From the NCBI GenBank assembly GCA_964521715.1, contig CAZFSS010000002.1, positions 182,223-246,222 of the forward strand: 64,000 nucleotides of DNA, given 5' to 3'. The notes below the pieces were generated by a model. That model saw only the letters and a program-made list of their open reading frames with translations. It did no database searches and was not told where the DNA came from. A program made the translations under genes and the position numbers. Each line of letters begins with the position of its first letter. The first letter of the stretch is position 1. Positions 24,304 to 33,237 of this stretch are shown in pieces. This DNA is from DAOVRD01 sp964521715. GTDB taxonomy: Bacteria > Planctomycetota > Brocadiia > SM23-32.

Positions 24304-26364
24304 CTAACACGGCTCGGGCGTGTCGATGGTCACGCGCACCTCAGGGCTGACGGCGACGAGGGCGCCCGCCGCGTCATACGTGAAGTCCCGGTAGAAGGCG
24401 TAGAGCTTCTGGTCGCCCGAGTGGTTGTAGGCCATGCGCACCAGTTGCGTGACGACCACGCAGCCGTAGCCGAGAGTCCAGGAATCGTCGAAGGCCTCGT
24501 CGGTTTCGGCTGTGCTCCCGATCTCGAAGCAAGGCCCCTCCGTGGTGGTGGAGGCCGGGGCCGGGGCCTCGGTGGTGTGTCTGACGGCGGGATTCTGGAT
24601 CTGGCAGTCGTAGATGTCCTCGCTGAGCGCCAGCTCCCGCTGGGCGAACAGGTTGAGCTCGAGGCGCCGCTTCAGCTCCGAGTAGTCCTCCAGCATGTAG
24701 AACGTGTTGGCGACGGAGATGTCGGTCCTGGCCTGGTCGAAGTTGTAGAGCACCTCGACGGCGTTCACGCGGAGGGCCGACCACTGCATGGGGTCCGTCG
24801 GGCCGGGCGTCGTCGTGGTGCCAGCGCCCGAGGACGTGCTGCCGCCGGGGGTCGTGCTCGTCGTCGTGGGGCCCAGATTGACCACGTTGTAGCGGCGCAG
24901 CAGGCCGAACCTGTCGAAGTCCACGCCGTCGCACCGCAGCGCGCCCTGCCGCCGCACGTCCCTGAGCAGGCGCAGCAGGCGCTCGGCCAGGATCTCCATC
25001 GCCGTCTCGTCATCGGCGGTGCCGGGCTGGGGCCAGCTCGTCACGTGCCGGAACGCCGTGTCGTACACGGTCCGCGTCCGCTCGTAGCCGTAGCAGGCGT
25101 ACGCGTCCCCCGAAGGCCCGGCCTGGACCGTGAAGGGGACTTCCGCCCAGTACCATCCCCACAGCTTCTCGCCGGGGCCGAGCGACGGCACGTGCGGGAA
25201 TGCGATCATGCGGCTGGCCAGCAGCCAGTAGACGTCCGACTCGGTGTAGAACGTCTTCGCCCCGGCGTCCGTGCCGACGTATATGCGCGGCAGGTGGCTC
25301 AGGATTCCCGAGCCGGCGGGGGGCGTGTAGGCTCCGGCCTCGTCGATCGGCTTGCCCGTGACTGCCCGCTTGGGTTGGGCCACCGCGCGGTAGGCGGCGG
25401 CGAAATCCCGCCAGGGCGCCGCCACCAGCTCCAACTCGCCCAGGTCGCCCGTGCCCGGGTTGCCCGTGCCCTCGATGTTGGCGGGCTGCTCCTCAACGGT
25501 GCGGTCGGTCCCCTGGATGACGATGGTGGAGCAGACGCCGTCCAGGCTCCAGTCGAGCTCGTTGCCGAGCAGCTCGTAATCTGTGCCCGCCTCGTCCTGC
25601 CAGTGTCCGAGCCGGCCGGCCTGGAGGTCCTCGGCCGGGAGCGAGTCCATGTCCACGACGACGAGCGCGCCGCTGGCCGGGTCGATGTACCAGCCCCAGA
25701 AGCCGCCGTTCAGCGCCAGCAGCAGGCTGATTGCGTCCGCCACGCTCGTGTTGTCCACGCTGAACTCGCCGACCACGCTGTCCAGGCTCAGGATCGTCCC
25801 CGCGTCGTGGTCGGCGATGTCCGCAGCGGTCAGATACTCGTCGGTGACGCAGTTGGCGTTGCCGTGGTGGCCGGGGATGTCGGACACGGCGCCGCCGTCC
25901 GTGGTGGTGCCCCCGTGGGTCACGGGGAGGCCGAGGGCGTGCTCCAGGATGTCGATGATGATCTCGCCGGCGGTCCACTTGCCGCCGTCCTTCCCCGGCG
26001 AATCTTCCCCGCCCTGGCCGTCGTAGCAGGTATGCCCGCGGCGGTTCCAGACGTAGAAGCCGCGCCCGTTGATGCGGACGGGTTCGTTCTCCAGGCGGAA
26101 GCGCTTGTCGGACGCCACGTACGTGACGCCTTCCTCGCCGACGCCGCCCGGGCGGACGTCCGTGACGTTGCCGCGGAACAGCACGCGCCCGGAGTCGTCG
26201 TTGATGCGCACCGCGTCCCACAAGCCGGCCGGCCCGCCGTACGGCGGGTCGTGCCGGGCCGCGCAGAACAGCTCCGCCTGCCAGGCCCGCACGTAAGACG
26301 CGCGGATGCTCCTGATCGTCAGCTCCCTGTTGCGCGCGCCGTTGATGAACAGCCGGATGCCCAT
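24304..26364 (-). CDS. Phage tail hub/baseplate-like protein with Thr-rich insertions
   Basis: 686 aa from ATG 26364. The N terminus (MGIRLFINGARNRELTIRSI, FRGNVTDVRPGGVGEEGVTY then VASDKRFRLENEP) has the strand-turn pattern of tail hub/baseplate proteins. The middle (GGFWGWYIDPASGALVVVDM) and a long strand-rich C-terminal half follow. Thr/Ser insertions (PTTTSTTPGGSTSSGAGTTT; HTTEAPAPASTTT) interrupt the folded regions late in the protein. A CGCCGTACGGCG palindrome (26233-26248) lies in the coding DNA. It overlaps no gene and follows the 1038-aa gene by 11 bases. Confidence 0.65.
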   Translation of the reverse strand: MGIRLFINGARNRELTIRSIRASYVRAWQAELFCAARHDPPYGGPAGLWDAVRINDDSGRVLFRGNVTDVRPGGVGEEGVTYVASDKRFRLENEPVRINGRGFYVWNRRGHTCYDGQGGEDSPGKDGGKWTAGEIIIDILEHALGLPVTHGGTTTDGGAVSDIPGHHGNANCVTDEYLTAADIADHDAGTILSLDSVVGEFSVDNTSVADAISLLLALNGGFWGWYIDPASGALVVVDMDSLPAEDLQAGRLGHWQDEAGTDYELLGNELDWSLDGVCSTIVIQGTDRTVEEQPANIEGTGNPGTGDLGELELVAAPWRDFAAAYRAVAQPKRAVTGKPIDEAGAYTPPAGSGILSHLPRIYVGTDAGAKTFYTESDVYWLLASRMIAFPHVPSLGPGEKLWGWYWAEVPFTVQAGPSGDAYACYGYERTRTVYDTAFRHVTSWPQPGTADDETAMEILAERLLRLLRDVRRQGALRCDGVDFDRFGLLRRYNVVNLGPTTTSTTPGGSTSSGAGTTTTPGPTDPMQWSALRVNAVEVLYNFDQARTDISVANTFYMLEDYSELKRRLELNLFAQRELALSEDIYDCQIQNPAVRHTTEAPAPASTTTEGPCFEIGSTAETDEAFDDSWTLGYGCVVVTQLVRMAYNHSGDQKLYAFYRDFTYDAAGALVAVSPEVRVTIDTPEPC
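26233..26248. repeat. CGCCGTACGGCG palindrome, copy 4
   Basis: CCCGCCGTACGGCGGG within the hub-like protein gene (encodes PPYGG). Confidence 0.75.
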
Positions 26365-26375
26365 GACTCCTCGCT

Positions 26376-29300
26376 TCAGACGTAGAGAGTGACCTCGGAC
26401 GGACAGTCGCTGCAGGTGCCGCCCGTCTTCGAGTAGGTGCCGCCCGGACACGATTGCGCGTAGGCCGTCTTCTGATAGATGCAGGTCTTGCCGGTCGGGC
26501 CGTGCGTGACGGTGAACTTCCATGCGCCCGCCAAGCAGGTGAGGTTGCCGGAGGTGCACGAGCCGGCCGCCTGGCTCATAGGCCAGATGCAGTCGCTCGA
26601 CCGCGTCCACTTCATCGTGGTGCCGGAGCACGCGACTGCGTGGCCGCACTTCATGCCGGCGAAGCCCGCGCACGAGTAGGTCGCCGCGCATGTGCCCGTG
26701 CAGTACGACGAGCTCGGGCAAGCCGGGACCGGCGGCGCTTCAGTCGTCGTCGTAGCCTCTTCCGTGGTCGTAGTCGTCCCTGGAAGAGTCGTGGTGCTCG
26801 TCGTGGTTCCCGCCTTCGTCGTAGTCGTCGCACACGGGGCCACAACGCACGTGGCGCCAACCGATTTCTCGCAACTGCCCCCGTCGGCGCAGCCCGCGTC
26901 GTTGCAGTCCAGCTCGCTGTAGACCCCTGCCGGCTCGCAGGGCCAATTGTCGTCCGGGCCCGCCCAAATCTTCGAGCACCCGCCGCCGTACGGGCCGACG
27001 GTCAGGCCCACGTTGTAGCGATTCACGCCCGTGCGGGCGACTTCGACGGCCACATCCTCGTCCTGGTACAGCCAGTAGCAGTCCGGATGCTGCCGGGTGG
27101 CCTGCCAGGTGCCGTTGCCGGCTGCGAAATCTCCGCCCAGCCCGGCGAACGTCACGCAGTAGGCCTCGAGAACGGGCGGCTCGCAGTCGTCGCAGTCCGG
27201 CTCCTCCGTCGTCGTGCTGCCCGGCTCCGTTGTCGTTGTCGTCTTGGGAAGGGTCGTCGTGCTCGTTGTGCTCGTCGTGGTTTCCTGGGGCCCCGGCGCC
27301 TGGCCGCAGCGATAGACGTCGAGCCACATCCCGCAGCACTCGCCCATCTCGGCGTTCTCGTAGCGCCCGTCCGGGCAGTCGGAGCAGTTCCGCGCCATCG
27401 GGAACTTGAACGTGCAGTCGATCCCATCGCCGTGGACGGTGAAGTACCAGTAGGCCTGGTTGTTCGCTTCATCGTACGTGCAGTCGATTTTGCTGACGGT
27501 CAGGCCGTCCGGCGCCTCGGTATTGAGCCAGAAGCATTCGCTCCGGCCGTTGCTCCAGCGGATCCAGCCGGCCTCGCTCCCGCACCATCCCGGCCACCAC
27601 GCCTCATAGCACTCGTCGCACATGTTCTGGCAGTACGCGCCCGTCGGGCCGCAGGTATCGGCGTAGACCGTGAGCGAGTCGCCGACGTAATCCGCGCAGC
27701 AGGCCGGGCCGGAGACCAGGTCGAATGCCCCCTCCGGGCAGGCCGGCGTGTGGGCCGCCAGCTCGTAGACGCAGTTGAGGCAGCCGCACGTCCCGCAGTA
27801 GGCCGTGAACGTCCAGACCCCCTCGCCGACGCAATGAATTGCATTGAGCGTCCAGCCGGACGGAATCGTCCCCGGGACCGGCTCCCAGACGCACACCTCC
27901 TCCATCAGCTCGAACCGCGCGGTCCCCGCCGAACACTTCTTGCCCGGCGGCGGCGGGCAGGGATACGCCGGCAGGTCCACATAAAGTTCCGAGCAACAGT
28001 AGTTGCACAGGCCGCCGCAGAGGCACCCATCCAGCTCGTCTCCGTCGTCCGGCCCGAAGACCCAGATCGCGCTCTCGGCCCCGCTCTCCTCACAGGTATT
28101 CCCGTCGAAGCAGCCGCCGTCCTCACACTCCTGCAGTTCGTACTGGCCGGTCGGGTCACACGGCGTGTCCGGCCCCCACGCCACGAACCGGCAGTTTGGG
28201 TTCAGCGCGTAACTGATCTCCCAGCGGCCGTTCGCGGCGTCCCATTCGAGCGCCAGGTCGAGCCCGCCGTAGGTCTGTTCCCAGCGGCAACCGTTCTCCC
28301 AGTCCAGCCAGTGCACGCCGTTCAGAGGGGCGAAGTCGCCCGTCATCTGGCAGAACAGCACCCGGTAGTCGGCCTTTAGCGGCGGCTCGCAGCCGCCCTC
28401 CGTGGTCGTCGTTCCCGGCAGAGCGGTGGTCGTCGCCGGCGGCGTGCTCGTTGTGGCAGGTGGCGTCGTGGTGCCGCCGGGCGCCGTCGTCGTCGTGCCC
28501 GGCTCCGCCGTGGTCGTGGTACCCGCCTCCGCCGTGGTCGTGCTGGCCACTTCCCCCGTCGTGCTGGTCACTGCCGTCAGCGTCGTCGTCGTGCCCGTCG
28601 TGCTCGTCGTGGTTTCCGCGGGCGGCGTCGTCTCCGGCGGCTCGACCGGATGCGTCGTCGTGGTGGGCAGCGGCGCCTCCGTCGTGGTCCACTCCGCGCA
28701 GTTCACCTCCATCGCGAAGGTGGCCTCGAACGCCGTGTGCCGCCTGTCCGTGTGCACCGGCCGCATGTCCTCCAGCACGACGCCGGCGAACGTGTTTCCG
28801 TTTCCGGTCAGGTCGACGGGCCGCGGGCCGATCTCGCGCTCCAGGTCCTCCAGGTAGCGGGCGAGGTTCTGGGCGCTCACGGCGGCATAGGACCGGACGA
28901 TGAAGCGGATGGCCGCGCCGCGCGCCGGCCCGCGCGCCCTGGCCCCGCGCGCCCGCGGGATCTCGCGCAGCGGGTAGTCCCGCTGCATGTCGATCCGCAT
29001 GCCTTCAGCGTGGTGACCCAGCGCCACGCCGCCGGCGGCGTAGTCGAGGAGCGTCCCCGTGCCGGCATAGACGTCCGGCGCGTCGGGCGCCGGGAATGAC
29101 GGCCACGGCTCGCTCGACTTCTCCGGGCTGCCGAACTGGAGCGACAGGTCAACGAAGCGGTAGGCGCGCACCTCCGCCAGGCCGTCAACGCAGACGCTCT
29201 CGCCGAACGTGGCCCGCTTGGCGAAGTTGTCCTCGAAGGCAACCGTGCCCGGCGCCGAGCAAGCCAGTGCCCGCAGGCGCTCGTAGGCGTAGCGCTCGGC

Positions 29301-29492
29301 GTCGCCCAAGTTCGCGCGGAGCCGCTGCCCGGTGACGTGAACGCCCATCACGCCGCCGCCCGAATCGAAGAGCGCGGCAGGCTCGCCGTGCGGCGTCAGC
29401 GACGCGTTGCGGCGCACCGCCCCCGGCGTGGCGAAGACGTGCTCGCCCAGCTCGATCGCGATCTTGCCGTCGTCGAAGTATCCCTGCCCCAT
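26376..29492 (-). CDS. Large mucin-like, Cys-rich phage-module protein
   Basis: 1038 aa. Residues 1-265 are a phage structural domain (MGQGYFDDGKIAIELGEHVF; ending GNTFAGVVLEDMRPVH then TAFEATFAMEVN). Three Thr/Pro-rich tracts follow (about 269-365, 737-764, 889-919), rich in TTTT with Glu, Ala, Gly and Pro, as in mucins. Between and after them are several Cys-rich units of 90-110 residues (about 370-480, 525-600, 635-730, 775-885, 925-1035) with the shape NG-x-x-W-x-x-C-x-W and a later C-x-P-x-G-x-Y. No signal peptide is visible, so export would be with the particle. It probably forms a surface fibre or adhesin; O-glycosylation of the Thr tracts by the operon's glycosyltransferases is an inference. 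Confidence 0.75.
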   Translation of the reverse strand: MGQGYFDDGKIAIELGEHVFATPGAVRRNASLTPHGEPAALFDSGGGVMGVHVTGQRLRANLGDAERYAYERLRALACSAPGTVAFEDNFAKRATFGESVCVDGLAEVRAYRFVDLSLQFGSPEKSSEPWPSFPAPDAPDVYAGTGTLLDYAAGGVALGHHAEGMRIDMQRDYPLREIPRARGARARGPARGAAIRFIVRSYAAVSAQNLARYLEDLEREIGPRPVDLTGNGNTFAGVVLEDMRPVHTDRRHTAFEATFAMEVNCAEWTTTEAPLPTTTTHPVEPPETTPPAETTTSTTGTTTTLTAVTSTTGEVASTTTAEAGTTTTAEPGTTTTAPGGTTTPPATTSTPPATTTALPGTTTTEGGCEPPLKADYRVLFCQMTGDFAPLNGVHWLDWENGCRWEQTYGGLDLALEWDAANGRWEISYALNPNCRFVAWGPDTPCDPTGQYELQECEDGGCFDGNTCEESGAESAIWVFGPDDGDELDGCLCGGLCNYCCSELYVDLPAYPCPPPPGKKCSAGTARFELMEEVCVWEPVPGTIPSGWTLNAIHCVGEGVWTFTAYCGTCGCLNCVYELAAHTPACPEGAFDLVSGPACCADYVGDSLTVYADTCGPTGAYCQNMCDECYEAWWPGWCGSEAGWIRWSNGRSECFWLNTEAPDGLTVSKIDCTYDEANNQAYWYFTVHGDGIDCTFKFPMARNCSDCPDGRYENAEMGECCGMWLDVYRCGQAPGPQETTTSTTSTTTLPKTTTTTEPGSTTTEEPDCDDCEPPVLEAYCVTFAGLGGDFAAGNGTWQATRQHPDCYWLYQDEDVAVEVARTGVNRYNVGLTVGPYGGGCSKIWAGPDDNWPCEPAGVYSELDCNDAGCADGGSCEKSVGATCVVAPCATTTTKAGTTTSTTTLPGTTTTTEEATTTTEAPPVPACPSSSYCTGTCAATYSCAGFAGMKCGHAVACSGTTMKWTRSSDCIWPMSQAAGSCTSGNLTCLAGAWKFTVTHGPTGKTCIYQKTAYAQSCPGGTYSKTGGTCSDCPSEVTLYV

Positions 29493-29546
29493 CAGGTAGC
29501 CCCGTGTTCCCTCTGGCCGTTGATCGGCGCGGCCAATGGATTCCGG

Positions 29547-29789
29547 CTAACTCCTGGCCGTCGCCAGCCGTTTGAGCTGCCGCTTGACGCGATCAAGGTC
29601 TTCCTTCATCGAGTTGACGATTGCCAGGTTCCGCTGGTGCAATCGAAGGCTCTGCTCGGCGAGAGCCGCAACCAGGCTCCGGACCGACTCCAGGGCGCGC
29701 TGCTCCTGGCGCCAGCGCTCGGCCGACTCCTCGCAGGCTTCGCGAAGGCGTTCCAGCTCGGCATCGAGGGACGGTCTGATCTCGCTCAC
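29547..29789 (-). CDS. Coiled-coil phage-operon protein
   Basis: 80 aa, almost wholly helical, with heptad-like spacing (ELERLREACEESAERWRQEQ; MKEDLDRVKRQLKRL). It overlaps the tail-tube gene by four bases. It takes the slot where a tape-measure or chaperone gene is usual, but is far too short to be a tape measure. Confidence 0.6.
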   Translation of the reverse strand: MSEIRPSLDAELERLREACEESAERWRQEQRALESVRSLVAALAEQSLRLHQRNLAIVNSMKEDLDRVKRQLKRLATARS

Positions 29790-30712
29790 GGGCTCTCCCC
29801 TTCGGTGGTGGTCCGGGCCAGGTTCACGGCGTACACCAGGTCGTCCCCCTCCTCGTCGGTCCCTGCTTCCGTTCGAAGGACGGCCCGCGCCAGACGGGCG
29901 GGCTCGGCCTCCTCTGCGCTTTCCTCGGCGTGGAGCACGGGAAGCGCCAGGTCAAGGACGTGCCCCTCCGGGTGGGCGAAGGCGGCCTCGAAGCTCAGCG
30001 TCCCGCCGCTGCGCACGGCCGCGTTGAACGCGTCGCCGTCGTCCAGCTTCCGTAGCTCGACGGAGACGGCCCGCTGGCCGGCCGCCAGGAACGCAATCGT
30101 CCCGCCCCGGTTCGGCCCAGCCGCAAGATGATTCCGCACTCGCAGCGTGAACTGCTCGACTCCGGTGACCTCCGCGCCGTCCAGCTTCACGACGGCCCCA
30201 TCGAACACGAACGGCACCGGGCTCAGGCCCCCATAGTCGAAGTCGCCCTCCTCGAGACCGGGGGCCGCCTCTTCGGCCGCGGCCTGCAACGCGAATCGGA
30301 ACTCGGCATCGCGCCCGAGCGCCGACGCGACGACGTCGAGTCCGTCCGCCTTCACGCCCAGGTAGCGGCGCGGGTCCGCCGGCGTGTAGTAGTCCATGCA
30401 GTAGCCGGGCAGCTCGCCGTCCTGACGGTCGAGCGCCACGTCGAGCAGAAGCTCCGCAACCTGCGGCCAGGGCAGCGTGACGAAAGCGCCGCTCACCAAC
30501 TGCAAGTAGCTGACGTGCACCGACCTGCGCCAGCCGCCGTAGTAGGTGTCCGGCCGGAAGCGCGGGCTGGCGGCCTTCAGGCTGAAGCCGTCCCCGAGCA
30601 CCGGCACGGCCTGCCACGCAGGCTCGTCCGGGCAGGAGCCCCACGCCTCCTCGCGGCAGAGGCGCAGATGGCGCCGCCGCCCGTAGTGCCAGTTGCCGCT
30701 CGGTCCGCCCAT
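29786..30712 (-). CDS. Phage tail-tube-like protein
   Basis: 308 aa from ATG 30712. Strand-rich order with SVHVSYLQLVSGAFVTLPWP, PGYCMDYYTPADPRRYLGVK then DVVASALGRDAEFRF, VKLDGAEVTGVEQFTLRVRN and a C-terminal half that repeats the first (FNAAVRSGGTLSFEAAFAHP). Two-fold internal similarity and size fit tail-tube proteins of the long-tailed phages. It sits where Mu-like or siphophage maps place the tube, downstream of the tail-completion candidate. Confidence 0.62.
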   Translation of the reverse strand: MGGPSGNWHYGRRRHLRLCREEAWGSCPDEPAWQAVPVLGDGFSLKAASPRFRPDTYYGGWRRSVHVSYLQLVSGAFVTLPWPQVAELLLDVALDRQDGELPGYCMDYYTPADPRRYLGVKADGLDVVASALGRDAEFRFALQAAAEEAAPGLEEGDFDYGGLSPVPFVFDGAVVKLDGAEVTGVEQFTLRVRNHLAAGPNRGGTIAFLAAGQRAVSVELRKLDDGDAFNAAVRSGGTLSFEAAFAHPEGHVLDLALPVLHAEESAEEAEPARLARAVLRTEAGTDEEGDDLVYAVNLARTTTEGESP

Positions 30713-30762
30713 GCCGTTCCTCGCCCTGATGCCTATGCTCGCCCTCGTCGCGGGCCTTGACG

Positions 30763-31212
30763 CTAGATCCTTCGCCAGAGCAGCTCGACGTCGATCGTCG
30801 CCGTCCAGATGAGGCGGGCCGCCTCCTCGCGCGGAACGGCCGACCAGACGACGCGCTGCACGCGCAGCCCCGTCAAGCCGTCCGACGCCAGCCCCAGGCA
30901 GTCCTCGTTGCACGCCCGGACGCGGTCGAGCACGAGGGCGACGAGCTCCTCACAGGGCTGCACGTCCTGGCCGGCGGTGGCCACCTCGACGCGGAGGACC
31001 TGCGGCATCTCCCTCTCAACGTTCGCGACGTGAACTTCGGCGCCCTCGGCCGGGGCGACGCTGAGCGCGGGGCAGAACGCCGGTTCGACGTCGTGACGGC
31101 GCTTGAGCCCCGGCCCGAAGTCGAACCACGTCTTGACCCGCCCGTCTATCTCGGAGTCGCCCTGCAACGCGGCGATCAGCCCGAGCCGGCCGTCTGTCAG
31201 GAAGTTGCTCAT
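30763..31212 (-). CDS. Tail-completion-like phage protein
   Basis: 149 aa. RLGLIAALQGDSEIDGRVKT then WFDFGPGLKRRHDVEPAFCP and a long C-terminal helix-strand part with LRVQRVVWSAVPREEAARLI. Gene position (between gp36-like and tail tube) and size fit the tail-terminator/completion proteins of the DUF3168 type; sequence identity is not demonstrable by eye. Confidence 0.5.
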   Translation of the reverse strand: MSNFLTDGRLGLIAALQGDSEIDGRVKTWFDFGPGLKRRHDVEPAFCPALSVAPAEGAEVHVANVEREMPQVLRVEVATAGQDVQPCEELVALVLDRVRACNEDCLGLASDGLTGLRVQRVVWSAVPREEAARLIWTATIDVELLWRRI

Positions 31213-31223
31213 TGCATCCTCTG

Positions 31224-31655
31224 CTAGAGCGGCTCGTCCCGGCCGAAGAGCCTCGGCTGGGTCTCGTAGCGCACCCGCGGAGCGGCCGCGCTCTCATTGG
31301 GAGTCGGCTCGAAGCCGAGCGAGACGGCCCCCGCCACCACCTGTTGCAGCCAGGCGACGTCGTCCTCGTACTGGGCGCGCACGTCGTCCGTCACGCTGTC
31401 CCGCCCAAGCCGCAGGAAGTAGACCGCCAGATTGACGGCCCGCGTCTTGAGCGCCTGCGGGCACTCGTCGTCGGGCTTGACGACGGGCACGCTGAACCTG
31501 ACGGCCAGGTAGCTGTCGATCAGGGCCTCGGCGCTGCCGATCGCCTGTGCGACCACGGCTTCGTCCGGCTCTGCGTCGCCGTCGTAGTCGGCCAGCGCAG
31601 CCAGGTCCTGCTCGCCGATCCTGGTCTGAACGTCATCGAAGGTGCAGTAAGCCAT
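31224..31655 (-). CDS. gp36-type (DUF1320) head-tail connector
   Basis: 143 aa, ATG 31655. MAYCTFDDVQTRIGEQDLAA, then EAVVAQAIGSAEALIDSYLA and KTRAVNLAVYFLRLGRDSVT are the landmarks of the Mu gp36/DUF1320 family. It follows the major head gene, as in Mu-like prophages. A 30-residue C-terminal extension (PRVRYETQPRLFG) is normal. Confidence 0.8.
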   Translation of the reverse strand: MAYCTFDDVQTRIGEQDLAALADYDGDAEPDEAVVAQAIGSAEALIDSYLAVRFSVPVVKPDDECPQALKTRAVNLAVYFLRLGRDSVTDDVRAQYEDDVAWLQQVVAGAVSLGFEPTPNESAAAPRVRYETQPRLFGRDEPL

Positions 31656-31754
31656 GTCCGACTCCCACTCGTCCTGATGGTCAAGGGGGGCGGGGGACTG
31701 GGCCGCCCTGAGACTGCCCAAGGGCGGCCCCCCGTTGATGCCGGCCTCTGGCCG

Positions 31755-32642
31755 CTATCCTCCCCCGCTACTCGCGTGCACGAGCCACGGCGCCAGCAGG
31801 GCCACGGCGCAGCGCCGCCTGCCCTTGTAGGCGTAACGCTCCCGGTAGAAGGCGTCCTCGTCGCCGGGATCCTCCTTCGCCGTGAACTCCGGCCCCTCGC
31901 GGTCCTGAAGCACCATGGGCTTGACGGGGTCGGTGTCCATGACGAACCACACCTGGCTGTCGCCGAGCCGGCTCAGCACCAGCAGGTCGCATTTCTTGTA
32001 CATGCGGTTGGACTGGCCGCCGTCGAGGTACTGGATCTCCAGTATCCCCTCGGCCGCGGCGCGGTTGGCGGAGCCGCAGACGAGCAGGTCGGCCTGCAGG
32101 CCGAGGCGCGCCCCGTCCGGGCCGGCATGCCCCTCGAGCGCCGTCATGGCCGCCTCGAAGTTTTCGCTCGTCAGCGCTGCGTCGTCGCGGTTGGACCAGG
32201 CCGCCCCGCCGACCCATTCGTGCCCGGCGCTGAAGACGGTGGTGCCGTCGATCCACTGGTCGGTGAACCCGGCCAGGAGCGCCTCGGCGGCGAGCCGCAG
32301 CGGATAGAGGGCCGCGCGGCGGCCGAGCTGCCGCACCCCCGGCGCGTAGACGCCGACGTTGTCGTCTGCGATGTCGTTGCGGTGCACCTGCACGATGCGG
32401 GCGAACGTCCTGTTCGGCACGCTCTGCACGAAGGCGCCGATGCTGGTGATCGTCACCTCGTCGAGGACCTCCTCCAGGTCGCCCAGCAGCGTGGCCACGG
32501 GATACTTCTCCGTGCCGCTCGTGCTCGGCACGACCTCCATCAGGCGCAGTATGCGCTCGTTCTCCGTCGTCTGAACGGCCTCGGTGAAGGTGGCCTTGAG
32601 GCCGGTGAAGACGGCTTCCAGATTCCCCTGCGTGATCTGCAT
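31755..32642 (-). CDS. Mu gpT-type major head subunit
   Basis: 295 aa, ATG 32642. MQITQGNLEAVFTGLKATFT, VPNRTFARIVQVHRNDIADD and GFTDQWIDGTTVFSAGHEWV followed by NLEAAM-like helices are the signature of the Mu gpT major head family. RLGLQADLLVCGSANRAAAE is the conserved late segment. It is the shell protein of the particle. Palindrome copy 5 lies 38 bases upstream of its start codon. Confidence 0.88.
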   Translation of the reverse strand: MQITQGNLEAVFTGLKATFTEAVQTTENERILRLMEVVPSTSGTEKYPVATLLGDLEEVLDEVTITSIGAFVQSVPNRTFARIVQVHRNDIADDNVGVYAPGVRQLGRRAALYPLRLAAEALLAGFTDQWIDGTTVFSAGHEWVGGAAWSNRDDAALTSENFEAAMTALEGHAGPDGARLGLQADLLVCGSANRAAAEGILEIQYLDGGQSNRMYKKCDLLVLSRLGDSQVWFVMDTDPVKPMVLQDREGPEFTAKEDPGDEDAFYRERYAYKGRRRCAVALLAPWLVHASSGGG

Positions 32643-32679
32643 GCTTCGCACCTCCGTTACGGGTCGGATCGGCGCCTCA

Positions 32680-32691
32680 CGCCGTACGGCG
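32680..32691. repeat. CGCCGTACGGCG palindrome, copy 5
   Basis: Core palindrome upstream of the major head gene, between it and the decoration-like gene. Confidence 0.7.
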
Positions 32692-32710
32692 GACGGGCGC
32701 CGCAATCGGG

Positions 32711-33175
32711 TTACACGCCGGCCGTCGTCGTGGTCGCCGGGGTCCAGCTCTTGCCGGCCAGGACGGCCGCGTCGATGGACACCCAGCAGTCCCCTGCGCC
32801 CTCGATCCTGTCGATGACGCCGACAGCCACGTCGTTGTCCACGTCGTCGGCGACGGCCACGGTGTGGTCGTCCGCGGCGTAGACCTGAGCGCTGAGGGCC
32901 GACTGGTCGAGCGCGGACGCGGAGTCGAGGCGGTAACGGCCCCGACGCCTGACGACGACGCTCACGTCCCCGTCGCCGCCGTTGCGGTTATCGGCCTGGG
33001 CTGTGGCGACGCCCTCGAAGACCAGGCCCGCCGTGTCGGCCGCCGGCACGGCGTAGCCGTCCACGTCGCTGCACACCAGGGAGCCGGCGAAGATGCGCGT
33101 CTCCGCGCCCACGGGGATCGAGAGCAGGTCCCCGAGGCTGTACTCCGTGTTCCTGTCAGAAGCTAAGGCTGCCAT
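32711..33175 (-). CDS. Head decoration/DUF2190-like protein
   Basis: 154 aa. NTEYSLGDLLSIPVGAETRI, AGSLVCSDVDGYAVPAADTA, FEGVATAQADNRNGGDGDVS and RRGRYRLDSASALD follow the capsid-decoration (DUF2190-like) pattern, and the gene sits directly before the gpT gene in the direction of reading. It ends in a Thr tract (TPATTTTAGV). Confidence 0.72.
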   Translation of the reverse strand: MAALASDRNTEYSLGDLLSIPVGAETRIFAGSLVCSDVDGYAVPAADTAGLVFEGVATAQADNRNGGDGDVSVVVRRRGRYRLDSASALDQSALSAQVYAADDHTVAVADDVDNDVAVGVIDRIEGAGDCWVSIDAAVLAGKSWTPATTTTAGV

Positions 33176-33237
33176 TCATCCACCTCCTCAAGTGGTTTGG
33201 TCTGTGCGGGCCGGGCGCGGCCGCTAGTCAGCGGCCG

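Noticed and set aside
23947..26385. 812-codon plus-strand frame over the hub-like gene
   Set aside because: Arg/Val/Ala-rich shadow of the minus-strand gene, without a ribosome site or domain.
26700..28700. Repeated CGTCGTGGT-like DNA that might be a CRISPR array
   Set aside because: It is the Thr-codon-rich coding DNA of the 1038-aa protein: unit lengths vary, there are no constant repeats with unique spacers, and no cas genes are near.
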